From NCBI GenBank assembly GCA_020026335.1, contig JAHHQO010000001.1, positions 186,001 to 250,000 on the forward strand: 64,000 bases of DNA, written 5' to 3'. Under the pieces are notes generated by a model. That model did not search any database, was not told the DNA's origin, and worked only from the letters and a program-made list of their open reading frames with translations. The position numbers and the translations under genes were made by a program. This DNA comes from Alistipes sp. Lineage in GTDB: Bacteria > Bacteroidota > Bacteroidia > Bacteroidales > Rikenellaceae. Of the stretch, positions 16,239-25,075 are shown piece by piece (within the stretch, counting starts at the first letter, position 1; every line of letters begins with the position of its first letter).

Positions 16239-16919
16239 ATGACCCTGAAACAACGCTACGAAGGCATCATTGCCTACTTCCAGAAGAATATGCCGTCGGC
16301 CGAGAGCGAGCTGAATTTCGAAAATCCCTACCAGCTGCTCGTGGCTGTCATTCTCTCGGCGCAGTGCACCGACAAACGTGTCAATCTCACCACGCCGGCA
16401 CTCTTTCGCCGCTTCCCCACGCCCCAGGCACTTGCCGAAGGCTCTGTCGAGGAGATTTACTCGCTGATTCGCAGTATCTCCTATCCCAACAACAAGGCCA
16501 AGAACCTGTCGGGCATGGCCAAGATGCTGTGCGAGGAGTACGGCGGTGTGATACCCGAGGATTTGAAGGAGATGCAACGCCTGCCCGGTGTGGGACGCAA
16601 GACCGCCAATGTGATGGGGGCGGTGCTGTGGCAGCGCGAGGTGATGCCGGTCGATACCCACGTCTTCCGCGTGTCGGAGCGTATCGGACTCACCACCCGT
16701 TCGAAGACCCCTCTCCAGACCGAGACCGTGCTGGAAAAGAATATCCCCTCGCACCTGCTGCCCGTGGCGCACCACTGGCTCATTCTCCACGGTCGCTATG
16801 TCTGCATGGCACGCAAGCCCAAATGTGCGGAGTGCGGCATCAGCGAGTGGTGTAGAAAATACGCTGCCGACCGCCGTCGCGAGGCGCGCCGTCAGGCGGC
16901 CGAGACTTCAGAAAAGTAA
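16239..16919 (+). CDS. nth: Endonuclease III (DNA glycosylase/AP lyase)
   Basis: A 226-residue protein with the helix-hairpin-helix LPGVGRKTANV carrying the catalytic lysine, the catalytic aspartate in PVDTHVFRVSERIGL, and the iron-sulfur loop C-x6-C-x2-C-x5-C (CMARKPKCAECGISEWC). It removes oxidised pyrimidines and cuts the abasic site. A basic tail (RRREARRQAAETSEK) follows the cluster. It lies 25 nt after the glycosyltransferase gene and ends before a terminator. Confidence 0.96.
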   Translation: MTLKQRYEGIIAYFQKNMPSAESELNFENPYQLLVAVILSAQCTDKRVNLTTPALFRRFPTPQALAEGSVEEIYSLIRSISYPNNKAKNLSGMAKMLCEEYGGVIPEDLKEMQRLPGVGRKTANVMGAVLWQREVMPVDTHVFRVSERIGLTTRSKTPLQTETVLEKNIPSHLLPVAHHWLILHGRYVCMARKPKCAECGISEWCRKYAADRRREARRQAAETSEK

Positions 16920-16925
16920 AATATC

Positions 16926-16966
16926 GGGGGTGGGGGAGTCGTTTTGGCACTCCCTCCCCCTTTTTC
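16926..16966 (+). terminator. Terminator after nth
   Basis: GGGGGAGT and ACTCCCTCCCCC form a long GC-rich stem (one bulge) around cgttttggc, followed by TTTTT. Confidence 0.7.
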
Positions 16967-17091
16967 GTTACCCTTTCTCACCCCCTCCTCGCAGGCATTG
17001 TGATACGGAATGCCCGACAGAATGTCCCGAAAATCGCATTTTTTTTGTCACAGTTTCACCCCCGCGCGGTATCTATCGCTCGAATTTTTCG

Positions 17092-17099
17092 TATATTTG
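17092..17099 (+). promoter_or_regulatory. -7 promoter element of nrnA
   Basis: TATATTTG lies 17 nt before the ATG at 17117, giving a short leader. Confidence 0.6.
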
Positions 17100-17116
17100 C
17101 AAAAATGTAATCTCCG

Positions 17117-18148
17117 ATGACTCTTTCAGAAGATAAAATCAGCGCGTTGGTTGAACTGCTTCACCAACCTCACCAACAGATAGTTATAGTCGCACACACC
17201 AATCCCGACGGTGATGCCGTCGGCTCGTCGTTGGCATGGGCTGAGGCTCTTCGCGCACAGGGACATCACGTCACCTGCGTAGTGCCTAACAAATATCCCT
17301 ACTTCCTCGACTGGATGAGCGGATTGGAGGAGATGGTTATCTTCAAGACCGATCAGGAGGGCAAGGCCGAAAAGGCTGTCCGTGAGGCGGATATCATCTT
17401 TTGTCTCGACTTCAACAGCATATCGAGACTCGAGAACCTCAGCGACCTCATCATCGGTAACACCTCCGCCAAGCGTGTGCTCATCGACCACCACCTATCG
17501 CCCGACGAGGATTTCGATTTGATGTTCTCCTATCCCACTTCGTCGAGTACCTGTTTTCTGGTCTATTCGCTCATCGAGCGTATGTTCGGTGCGGAGACCA
17601 TCTCCAAACGCATGGCCGAGTCGCTCTATGTGGGTATGATGACCGACACGGGCAACTTCGCCTTCTCGTTCCTCACCCCCGAGCTGTTCCGTGCCGTGGC
17701 GGTGCTCATCGAGCGCGGTATTTCGGTGGCGGAAATCCACAACAATGTCTACAACGCCTACACCGAGGGGCGCGCCCGTCTGTTCGGCTACGCCATCAAC
17801 CGCAAGATGCAACTCATCGAGGACGGCACGGTGGCATATATGTCGCTCATGGAGAACGAGATGCGCCGCTTCGGCTTCCAGCAGGGCGACAGCGAGGGTT
17901 TCGTAAACTATGCACTCACCATCAAGGAGATGAAGATGTCGGCGATGTTCGTTGCCCAGCGCAAGTTCATACGTGTGTCGTTGCGTTCGCGCGGCGATGT
18001 CGATGTCAATGTCTTCGCCCGCAAATACTTCAACGGTGGCGGTCACAAGAATGCCGCCGGCGGTAAGTCGTTTGTGTCGATGCGCGAGACCATCGATCAC
18101 TACATCCGTTCGGTACACGAATTCAAGGAGGAGGGCGGACTCGGTTAG
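17117..18148 (+). CDS. nrnA: DHH-family phosphoesterase (NrnA-type oligoribonuclease / pAp phosphatase)
   Basis: A 343-residue protein with DHH-domain motifs HTNPDGDAVGS (about residues 28-38), LDFNS, LIDHHLSPDEDF and GMMTDTGNFAFS, and a C-terminal DHHA1 domain with FNGGGHKNAAGG. These bind manganese and the nucleotide. NrnA enzymes degrade 2-5 nt RNA fragments and dephosphorylate pAp. It is a separate unit with its own promoter. Confidence 0.93.
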   Translation: MTLSEDKISALVELLHQPHQQIVIVAHTNPDGDAVGSSLAWAEALRAQGHHVTCVVPNKYPYFLDWMSGLEEMVIFKTDQEGKAEKAVREADIIFCLDFNSISRLENLSDLIIGNTSAKRVLIDHHLSPDEDFDLMFSYPTSSSTCFLVYSLIERMFGAETISKRMAESLYVGMMTDTGNFAFSFLTPELFRAVAVLIERGISVAEIHNNVYNAYTEGRARLFGYAINRKMQLIEDGTVAYMSLMENEMRRFGFQQGDSEGFVNYALTIKEMKMSAMFVAQRKFIRVSLRSRGDVDVNVFARKYFNGGGHKNAAGGKSFVSMRETIDHYIRSVHEFKEEGGLG

Positions 18149-18257
18149 TCCTCCCGAACCATTTTATACTTACAATGGCGATGCGATGAGGTTGTGCCGG
18201 GCATAATTCTGTCGGTCGCCATTTCTGTTGTCTGTAACTTTCGAAAATCACAATACC

Positions 18258-20069
18258 ATGAAGCCCCTTTTCCGACTTTGTACAGCCCTTGCCGTGCTGT
18301 TGTCAACATTCCACCTCTCCGCCGTGGCGCAGGAGGGGGTCACCCATTCGGGACGCCCCACGGGTCAGCCACCCTATCCGCTTACCGACTACCGCGAACT
18401 GCCGAATCCCGTGACGCCCGACCCGGCACTGTGGCATGAGGTCGGAGGCGTGAGAGTCGGCTGGGGTTCTACCGATGTGCGTTACGCCAAGGAACGTCCT
18501 GCCGAGGGGCTCTCACAGAAAACACTCACCCTCACGGCATGGCGGGGCGAGCGGGTCTCGGCACAGGCGGTTGTCTCCACACCCCGTGATTTGAGGGGCG
18601 TGCGCTTCCGTGTCGGTGAGCTGACCTCGCCCAAGGGCGGACGCATCACCGCCGACCATATCTTCACGGGCTTTGTCCGCTATGTGATGACCGATGAACT
18701 CAACAAGGACGGACGCGGCGGTTGTGGCTACCGTCCCGACAACTCGCTGTTCGACTCCACGCTGGTGGCTGACCCCATCGACCACCTCACCCTCTCGCTG
18801 GCGATGGACGCACAGACCTCGCAGGCGTGCTGGATAAGGGTGTGGGTTCCCTCCGGGATGGCGGCAGGCCGCTACACGGGTACGGTGCGTGTGGAGGACG
18901 CCGACGGACTTCTGGGTGAACTGCCCCTCGCGGTGGAGGTGCTGGATAGAGAGTTGCCCCAACCGCGCGACTGGAAATTCCACCTCGACTTGTGGCAGAA
19001 TCCCTACGCCGTGGCGCGCTACCACCGGGTCGAGCCGTGGAGCGAGGAGCATATCGCAGCCCTGCGCCCCTACATGGAACTCTACCGCGATGCCGGTGGC
19101 AAGTCGGTGACCGCCTCCATCATGCACAAGCCGTGGAACGGACAGACGCACGACTATTTCGAGAGCATGGTGACATGGGTGAAGCGCGTGGACGGCACTT
19201 GGTATTTCGACTACGCCATCTTCGACAAGTGGGTGGAAATGATGTTCTCGCTGGGCATCGACAAGCAGATTAACTGCTACTCGATGGTGCCGTGGAAGCT
19301 CACCTACCGCTATTTCGACCAGGCAACCAACTCCATGCGCGACTTCTCCTCCGCCCCCGGTGAGGAGCTGTACGACAAGGTGTGGGGCGAGATGCTGACC
19401 TCGTTTGCCGAGCACCTCAAGCAGAAAGGCTGGTTTGAGAAGACCCTTATCTCGATGGACGAACGCCCCGAGGAGGTGATGCAGCGCACCCTCCACATTA
19501 TCCGCAAGGCCGACCCGGGATTTAAAATCTCGCTGGCGGGTGTCCTCCACGAGTCGCTGGCGGACGAGCTGGACGACTATTGCGTGTCGCTGAACATGAA
19601 ATTCAAGAAGGAGGAGATTGAAAAACGCCGTGCCGAGGGTCGTGTGACCACCTTTTACACCAGCTGTACCGAACCGCGCCCCAACACCTTCACCTTCTGT
19701 CCCCCTGCCGAGTGCGAGTGGATGGGGTGGTACGCCGCGCGCGAACGGCTGGACGGCTACCTGCGGTGGGCGTTGAACAGCTGGGTGCTGGAACCCCTCC
19801 TCGACAGCCGTTTCCACACGTGGGCGGCAGGCGACACCTACCTTATCTATCCCGGTGGTCGCACCTCGGTGCGCTTCGAGCGTCTGATGGAGGGCGCGCA
19901 GGCGTGGGAGAAGGTGCGTATCCTGCGCGAGGAGTACACGCGCAAGGGCAACAAATCGGCGTTGAAACGCTTGGAGAAGGTGCTCTCGGCATTCGATGAG
20001 ACCACCCTCGTGGAACGCTCTGCCGCGGAGGTGATTCGTGTGGCACGCCGCGAGGTCAATCGCCGATAG
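18258..20069 (+). CDS. Secreted GH123-like / DUF4091 glycoside hydrolase
   Basis: A 603-residue exported protein. MKPLFRLCTALAVLLSTFHL is a signal peptide ending near AVAQ; this start is preferred to the in-frame upstream codon at 18228. It has an N-terminal beta-sandwich domain (about 80-240) and a TIM-barrel domain (about 245-560) with the motif LISMDERPEEVM, whose Asp-Glu pair corresponds to the catalytic pair of GH123 beta-N-acetylgalactosaminidases. Substrate is probably GalNAc-containing host glycans or glycolipids. It faces an anaerobic sulfatase maturase gene, fitting sulfated or mucin-type glycan use. Assignment to GH123 rather than another DUF4091 group is likely, not certain. Confidence 0.8.
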   Translation: MKPLFRLCTALAVLLSTFHLSAVAQEGVTHSGRPTGQPPYPLTDYRELPNPVTPDPALWHEVGGVRVGWGSTDVRYAKERPAEGLSQKTLTLTAWRGERVSAQAVVSTPRDLRGVRFRVGELTSPKGGRITADHIFTGFVRYVMTDELNKDGRGGCGYRPDNSLFDSTLVADPIDHLTLSLAMDAQTSQACWIRVWVPSGMAAGRYTGTVRVEDADGLLGELPLAVEVLDRELPQPRDWKFHLDLWQNPYAVARYHRVEPWSEEHIAALRPYMELYRDAGGKSVTASIMHKPWNGQTHDYFESMVTWVKRVDGTWYFDYAIFDKWVEMMFSLGIDKQINCYSMVPWKLTYRYFDQATNSMRDFSSAPGEELYDKVWGEMLTSFAEHLKQKGWFEKTLISMDERPEEVMQRTLHIIRKADPGFKISLAGVLHESLADELDDYCVSLNMKFKKEEIEKRRAEGRVTTFYTSCTEPRPNTFTFCPPAECEWMGWYAARERLDGYLRWALNSWVLEPLLDSRFHTWAAGDTYLIYPGGRTSVRFERLMEGAQAWEKVRILREEYTRKGNKSALKRLEKVLSAFDETTLVERSAAEVIRVARREVNRR

Positions 20070-20086
20070 AAGATTACAACAAAGCA

Positions 20087-20126
20087 TAAAAAAACCACGG
20101 ACATCAGCTTGTCCGTGGTTTTTTGT
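20087..20126. terminator. Bidirectional terminator between the GH123-like and sulfatase maturase genes
   Basis: AAAAACCACGGACA and TGTCCGTGGTTTTT form a perfect 14-bp stem with loop tcagct. A and T runs on both sides allow it to work for both convergent genes. Confidence 0.88.
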
Positions 20127-20140
20127 TGTCGGGGTGGGGT

Positions 20141-21406
20141 TTACATCAGTCCCATACGCTGACGGGCGTAGGGTATGACCCATGCCGGTGCCTGTTGGTG
20201 CTGGAGCAGGTTGCGCATATATATCATATACGGCTCGGTGTGGGCGAAGAAGTGCTTCAGACCCTCGCAGAGGTTGTTCTTGCGGTAACCGTCACTGCCC
20301 ACCTCGAAACGGTGCTTGGGGCACTCGCCACGGCAGGCGAAGTAGTACTTGCAACGCAGGCACTCCTTGGGCAGGGAGTTGCGCTTGGCGAGTCCGAACT
20401 CTATGCGCTTGCGCGATTTGTAGATGTCGCGCAGATGGGTTTGGGTGATGTTGCCCAACTTGTATTCGGGATAGACGAAGTGGTCGCACGAATAGACATC
20501 GCCGTTGTGCTCGACCACCAGCGCGTCACCGCACGTTTCGCCCATGGCGCAGATGCCCGGCTGCACGCCACACCACTGCGCGAGGGTGGCATCGAAGGTC
20601 ACCACATAGATTTGTCCCACATCGTTGATGACCCAGCGGTCGAAGATGTCGCACAGGAAGTCGCCATAGCCCTTGGCGGAAACCGACCACTCGGCGAGAC
20701 GCGCTCCCTCGTGTTCGGGCGACACAATCAGCGGACGGTGCATGCCCTCCTTGTCGATGACGTGCTCGACGGCAGGCAGAAACTGCATATAGCGGCTGCC
20801 CACCGTGTTGCGGAAGAAGTCGTAGACCTCGCCACCGCGTCCCTCGGAGAGGTGATTGACCACGCTGAGCGTGTTGTACTCGACACCCGTGCGGCGGAAC
20901 ATCTCCACGGTCTGCATCACGCGTGCGAAGGTGGGGCGTCCGCCCTTCGTCAGACGAAAGGCATCGTGAATGTCCTCGGGACCGTCCAGCGACAGACCCA
21001 CGAGGAAGTTGTTGTCGTGGAACAGCTCGCACCACTCCTCATTGACCAGTGTGCCGTTGGTCTGCAAGGTGTTAATCATGCGTTTGCCGTTGGCGTACTT
21101 GCGCTCCAGCGCCATGGCCTTGCGGTAGAAGTCCACACCCAAAAGGAGCGGCTCGCCACCGTGCCAGCAGAACGACACCTCATCGACATCGTTGGCCTCG
21201 ATGTATTGACGGATGTAGGTCTCGAGCAGCTCATCGCTCATCATCGCCTGACGACCGCCGTACTGAATGGCCTTGTCGAGGTAGTAGCAGTAGTGGCAGT
21301 CGAGGTTGCAGGTCGAGCCGGCAGGCTTCAACATCGTGGTGAATGCCACGGGGCCGGCCTGCTTCTCGGCATCGCGGAAGGTGAATATGTCTTTGTTTTG
21401 TTTCAT
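20141..21406 (-). CDS. Anaerobic sulfatase-maturating enzyme (radical SAM/SPASM)
   Basis: A 421-residue enzyme. The radical SAM cysteines are C-x3-C-x2-C in PAGSTCNLDCHYCYYL (about residues 33-40), and the C-terminal SPASM part has about eight cysteines (for example CLRCKYYFACRGECPKH) for auxiliary clusters. The family converts a Cys or Ser of sulfatases to formylglycine. No sulfatase gene is visible here, so its clients are elsewhere. It starts 19 nt after the EEP lipoprotein gene and is probably co-transcribed with it. Confidence 0.93.
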   Translation of the reverse strand: MKQNKDIFTFRDAEKQAGPVAFTTMLKPAGSTCNLDCHYCYYLDKAIQYGGRQAMMSDELLETYIRQYIEANDVDEVSFCWHGGEPLLLGVDFYRKAMALERKYANGKRMINTLQTNGTLVNEEWCELFHDNNFLVGLSLDGPEDIHDAFRLTKGGRPTFARVMQTVEMFRRTGVEYNTLSVVNHLSEGRGGEVYDFFRNTVGSRYMQFLPAVEHVIDKEGMHRPLIVSPEHEGARLAEWSVSAKGYGDFLCDIFDRWVINDVGQIYVVTFDATLAQWCGVQPGICAMGETCGDALVVEHNGDVYSCDHFVYPEYKLGNITQTHLRDIYKSRKRIEFGLAKRNSLPKECLRCKYYFACRGECPKHRFEVGSDGYRKNNLCEGLKHFFAHTEPYMIYMRNLLQHQQAPAWVIPYARQRMGLM

Positions 21407-21425
21407 GTTTGCGAATGATGGGGCA

Positions 21426-22358
21426 CTACTTGCCGATGCGCAATTCCACCTTCACGGGGAAGTGGTCGGACGGGGTGCGCGCACGGTAATCCTTGATGAT
21501 GATTTCGGTGGGGCAGTCTCTCACATCGTTCATCAGCGCCTCGTCGTCGGTGGTGCGGTAGGTGTCGGTCAGAACGCCATAGCTCTTCACCTCGAAGGCG
21601 GGCGACACGAAGATGTGGTCGATGCGGCTGGTGGTAAATCCGTTGGGGTTGAAGGCGTTGAAGGTGCCGTTGGGAGCGTAGCGCAGCAGGCAGTGCTCAT
21701 AGGCATCGTTCAGTATGCCGTCCCCGGTCAGCTCGCGGTAGGAGTCGTGACGCTGGTCTACATTGAAATCACCCGTGAGAATGGCGGGCAGTGAGTGTCC
21801 CAGCTCCTCCATCTTGGCCTTCACCAGACGCGCACTCTCGACACGCGCCTGCTTGCCGATGTGGTCCATGTGGAGGTTGAAGAACAGGAACTCGAAGCCC
21901 GTGGGGCGGTAGCGGAAATGTCCCCATGTGCAGATGCGCGGCAGACAGGCGTCCCAACCGATGCTGGGCTTCTCGGGGGTCTCTGAGAGCCAGAAATCGC
22001 CGCTCTCGACCACCTCGAAGAGGTCGGTGCGGTAGAAGATGGCGGAGTGCTCGCCTGCCGACTTGCCGTCGTCACGACCCACGCCGATGTAGGCGTAGCG
22101 GGGGAGAGCTTTTTGCAGGTCGTCGAGCTGTATGCTCAGACACTCCTGTGTGCCGAAAATATCGAAATCGTGGTACTCGATGAGTTTTGTGATGACGGGA
22201 CAACGCTGTCCCCAGCCGTCACCGCGCAACGAGTCTCCGGCATTGGCATAGCGGAGGTTGTACGAAGCAACAGTAAATTCGGTTACTGCGGGGCGGTGGT
22301 CACAGGCACTGAGTGTCAGGAGTGCCACAGCCGCGAGAAGCAGATGTTTGATGTTCAT
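21426..22358 (-). CDS. Endonuclease/exonuclease/phosphatase-family lipoprotein
   Basis: A 310-residue protein with lipoprotein signal MNIKHLLLAAVALLTLSACD (lipobox LSAC). The mature part is an EEP fold: ASYNLRYAN, GTQECL, LFFNLHMDHIG, TGDFNVD and a final PSDHFPV contain the metal-binding Asn, Glu, Asp and catalytic His of the family. Exported Bacteroidetes members of this group are annotated as phosphodiesterases or nucleases; the substrate is not evident. A -7 element at 22391-22398 starts the two-gene unit with the sulfatase maturase. Confidence 0.9.
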   Translation of the reverse strand: MNIKHLLLAAVALLTLSACDHRPAVTEFTVASYNLRYANAGDSLRGDGWGQRCPVITKLIEYHDFDIFGTQECLSIQLDDLQKALPRYAYIGVGRDDGKSAGEHSAIFYRTDLFEVVESGDFWLSETPEKPSIGWDACLPRICTWGHFRYRPTGFEFLFFNLHMDHIGKQARVESARLVKAKMEELGHSLPAILTGDFNVDQRHDSYRELTGDGILNDAYEHCLLRYAPNGTFNAFNPNGFTTSRIDHIFVSPAFEVKSYGVLTDTYRTTDDEALMNDVRDCPTEIIIKDYRARTPSDHFPVKVELRIGK

Positions 22359-22390
22359 GTGTTGTATGGGATTAGTTGTGTATTGATGAA

Positions 22391-22398
22391 CAAAAGTA
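22391..22398 (-). promoter_or_regulatory. -7 promoter element for the EEP-maturase unit
   Basis: The minus strand reads TACTTTTG, matching TAnnTTTG, 33 nt upstream of the ATG at 22358. Confidence 0.55.
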
Positions 22399-22521
22399 CA
22401 ATTTTTTTGTCAATATTCTCCGCTTTGGCGCAAGAGAAGCCCGCGGTGAGATGATGGAGATGTGAAAAAAATGTAGTATCTTGCAATCGAAATACAAGTG
22501 AAACCCTATAAACAACCATTG

Positions 22522-23091
22522 ATGATGACACCACAACTCATCTTTCGACGATTTACCTCCCCCACCGATGAGGGGTGGCGCGAGACAATGACACTCTACG
22601 AATCGGCTTTCCCGGCCAAAGAACGCCGCTCGGAGGAGGACACCGTGCGTGCGCTCTCCGACCCCGAATTTCATGCTTATTCGGTGTGGCAGGAGGGCGA
22701 GTTTGTAGCTCTGCTGTTCTACTGGCAGAACGAGAACCTCACCTATGGCGAATTTCTCGCCGTGCGTCCCGAACTGCGCGGCCAACACATCGGCCAGCGT
22801 ATCATGGAGTGGTTCCGCGAGCAGGGGGATTTGATTTTCGAAATCGAGCCGCCCGTCGATGAGCTGACCTGCCGCCGCAGGGGCTTCTACGAGCGTCTGG
22901 GTTTCGTGACCAACGACTATCACTATATCCACCCTTCGTACGGCACGCCGCTCGCCCCTCACCCACTGGTGCTGATGAGCCGTCACCACCCCATCTCGCG
23001 TGAGCGGGCTGTGGAGCTGGCCGCCTATGTGCGCGAGCGTGTGATGCGCTACTCCCACAACCCCAATCCTGCGAATCCCGTGATTGAATAG
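22522..23091 (+). CDS. GNAT-family N-acetyltransferase
   Basis: A protein of about 189 residues with the GNAT core: LYESAFPAKERR near the start, the beta strands EFVALLFYW and YGEFLAVRPELRGQHIGQRIM, where RPELRGQHIG is the acetyl-CoA loop, and RRGFYERLGFV. The frame is open to a GTG at 22498, but the ATG at 22522 (or 22525) is preferred because the only promoter-like sequence (TATCTTGC, one mismatch) is very close to 22498. The substrate is unknown. It converges with the phosphopantetheinyl transferase gene. Confidence 0.85.
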   Translation: MMTPQLIFRRFTSPTDEGWRETMTLYESAFPAKERRSEEDTVRALSDPEFHAYSVWQEGEFVALLFYWQNENLTYGEFLAVRPELRGQHIGQRIMEWFREQGDLIFEIEPPVDELTCRRRGFYERLGFVTNDYHYIHPSYGTPLAPHPLVLMSRHHPISRERAVELAAYVRERVMRYSHNPNPANPVIE

Positions 23092-23107
23092 CGCGGTGCG
23101 ATACAAT

Positions 23108-23150
23108 AAAAAAGGATGAAATCCCCACAGGAGGGTTTCATCCTTTTTTT
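23108..23150. terminator. Bidirectional terminator
   Basis: AAAAAGGATGAAA(tcc) pairs with (ggg)TTTCATCCTTTTT around ccacagga; A and T runs flank the stem on both sides, serving the convergent GNAT and PPTase genes. Confidence 0.85.
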
Positions 23151-23169
23151 GTATCTGTAATAAGTTGCT

Positions 23170-23742
23170 TTAAATCGTATAGACCACCACCGAATCGCGG
23201 AAGACGATGTAGGCCATCTCCACCTCCTCGGTGTGGGTGGGGGTCGTAATGCGTCCCGAAAGGCGTTGGCGTGTGGGGCTGACCGCCACAACGGAGAGGT
23301 CGTCCACGAAATCCAGCCCTTCGCGGGCGGCGTATTTGTAGAGGGTCTCCTTGGCTGACCACACAAGGGCAGGCCACACCTCCTCTTGCGAAAGGTGAGC
23401 TTCCGCGGCGGTGAGGTAACGCGGTGCGACACGCTCGAAGTTGCGCGTGCGCGACTCGATGTCTACCGCACAGCGGTGCTCCGAAAAACCAACCGCCACA
23501 CCCTCCTTGCAGTGGGATACCGATATATATACATGAGGAAGAGCGACTCTCGGCGCACCGAGCGAATCGTAGGAAATCTCCACCTCGCGTCCCAACTGCT
23601 CGCGGACAACAGCCCTCCACGTGAGCCACTCCCGACGACGGCGCGGCAGACCCATCTTTTGGGCGGTCGCCCACTCCTCCGGGGTGACCTTGTCTTGCGC
23701 CTCCTCCTCGGTGAGCAGCCGCGTGATGTGCAGTGCTTTCAT
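23170..23742 (-). CDS. 4'-phosphopantetheinyl transferase family protein
   Basis: A 190-residue protein starting MKALHITRLLTEEEAQ. Family motifs are ISVSHCKEGVAVGF, CAVDIESRTRNF with the magnesium-binding Asp, and LVWSAKETLYKYAAREGLDF with the catalytic Glu-Lys. It loads the phosphopantetheine arm onto carrier proteins. The frame continues upstream of this Met, but those residues overlap gldE and look spurious. The gene starts 8 nt after gldE; a gldE-PPTase pair is a common Bacteroidetes arrangement. Confidence 0.9.
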   Translation of the reverse strand: MKALHITRLLTEEEAQDKVTPEEWATAQKMGLPRRRREWLTWRAVVREQLGREVEISYDSLGAPRVALPHVYISVSHCKEGVAVGFSEHRCAVDIESRTRNFERVAPRYLTAAEAHLSQEEVWPALVWSAKETLYKYAAREGLDFVDDLSVVAVSPTRQRLSGRITTPTHTEEVEMAYIVFRDSVVVYTI

Positions 23743-23750
23743 CTTGGAGG

Positions 23751-25031
23751 CTACTTGAGTTCCACACGCACCTTGTCGATGCGGTGTGCCACGGTCTCCA
23801 ATACCGTGAAGGTGATGTCGTGGGTGGTCATGGTGTCGCCCTTGACGGGGAAGTCGCGTTTGATTTCGAGCATCATGCCGGCGATGGTCTCGGCCTTGCC
23901 CCTCACATCGGAGAAGGTGTCCTCGTCCAGCTCCAGAATACGCTCCAAATCGCCGATGTGGGTCTTGCCCTCGAAGATGTAGGTCTTGGGGTTGAGGCGC
24001 TGGTAGAAACACTTGTCCACATCGCTCTCATCGGAAATCTCGCCCACAATCTCCTCGATGATGTCCTCCAGCGACACCAGACCGAGGGTCGAACCATACT
24101 CATCGACCACAATGGCCATATGCACCTTGTTCGACTGGAAATCCTCCAACAGGTCGTTGATTTTCTTATGCTCGGGGACGAAGTAGGGCTTGCGAATGAG
24201 TTTCTGCCAGGCGAAGTCGTTGGCGTTGTTGATGTAGGGCAGCAAATCCTTGACATAGAGCGTACCGCGGATGTTGTCGGCATCCTCCTCATAGACGGGA
24301 ATACGCGAGAAACCCGACTCGATGATGGTCTTCTTCACCGTGTCGTAGTCCTCGGTGATGTCCAGCGCGGTGATATCCACACGCGGCTTCATGATTTCCT
24401 GCACCTCGGTGTTCACAAAATTGACAATACCCGACAGCATGACGTGCTCCTCGGGATTGGCGGTCTGTGTCATATCGACGGCATCTGCCAGCTCGTCGAG
24501 CGATATTTCGCTCTTGTGCACCGCCTTTTCGCTGATGTGTGCGCTGGTGCGTACCAACAGGTAGGAGAGGGGATAGAAGACCCATCTCAACACCAAAAGG
24601 GGGCGTGCCACCATCGAAGCGAACTTCATGGGGACGGTCTGTGCGAAGACCTTGGGCATAATCTCGCCGAAGAGCAACAGCAGGAAGGTCACCAGCACGG
24701 TCTTTACGGCGAACTCCACATTGGCGTTGTTGAAGACCACCAGCGAGTCCATGATGTTTGACGAGAGAATGACGATGCAGATATTGACCAGATTGTTGAT
24801 GACCAGAATGGTCGCCAACAGCAGGTCAACATCGCCCAGCAGGCGGATGATGGCCTGTGCCGATGATGATGCGGTTCTTTGTTTGAGTTCCTGCACATCG
24901 GCATGCGAGAGCGAGAAGAACGAGGTCTCCGCGCCCGACACCATTGCCGATACACATAATAATGCGAGGGTAACCACCATGAGAATGGCGCTACCTGTCG
25001 TGAATTGCTGTAAAGTTAGCCAACTGTCCAA
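23751..25031 (-). CDS. gldE: GldE-like CNNM/CBS-pair membrane protein
   Basis: A 426-residue protein: CNNM transmembrane domain with about four helices (residues 10-170, including SAMVSGAETSFFSLS and LLLLFGEIMPKVFAQ), a CBS pair (about 205-320) and a CorC_HlyC domain at the C-terminus. GldE is linked to gliding in Flavobacteria but is present in non-gliding Bacteroidales, where the role is probably ion transport or lipoprotein-related. The frame starts with TTG at 25031; an ATG at Met18 would cut the first membrane helix, so TTG is preferred, with some doubt. It follows ftsZ by 44 nt. Confidence 0.87.
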   Translation of the reverse strand: MDSWLTLQQFTTGSAILMVVTLALLCVSAMVSGAETSFFSLSHADVQELKQRTASSSAQAIIRLLGDVDLLLATILVINNLVNICIVILSSNIMDSLVVFNNANVEFAVKTVLVTFLLLLFGEIMPKVFAQTVPMKFASMVARPLLVLRWVFYPLSYLLVRTSAHISEKAVHKSEISLDELADAVDMTQTANPEEHVMLSGIVNFVNTEVQEIMKPRVDITALDITEDYDTVKKTIIESGFSRIPVYEEDADNIRGTLYVKDLLPYINNANDFAWQKLIRKPYFVPEHKKINDLLEDFQSNKVHMAIVVDEYGSTLGLVSLEDIIEEIVGEISDESDVDKCFYQRLNPKTYIFEGKTHIGDLERILELDEDTFSDVRGKAETIAGMMLEIKRDFPVKGDTMTTHDITFTVLETVAHRIDKVRVELK

Positions 25032-25075
25032 ATTACGGGTGAATTAGTGATACGTTTGAGGTGTGAGACGGCGTC

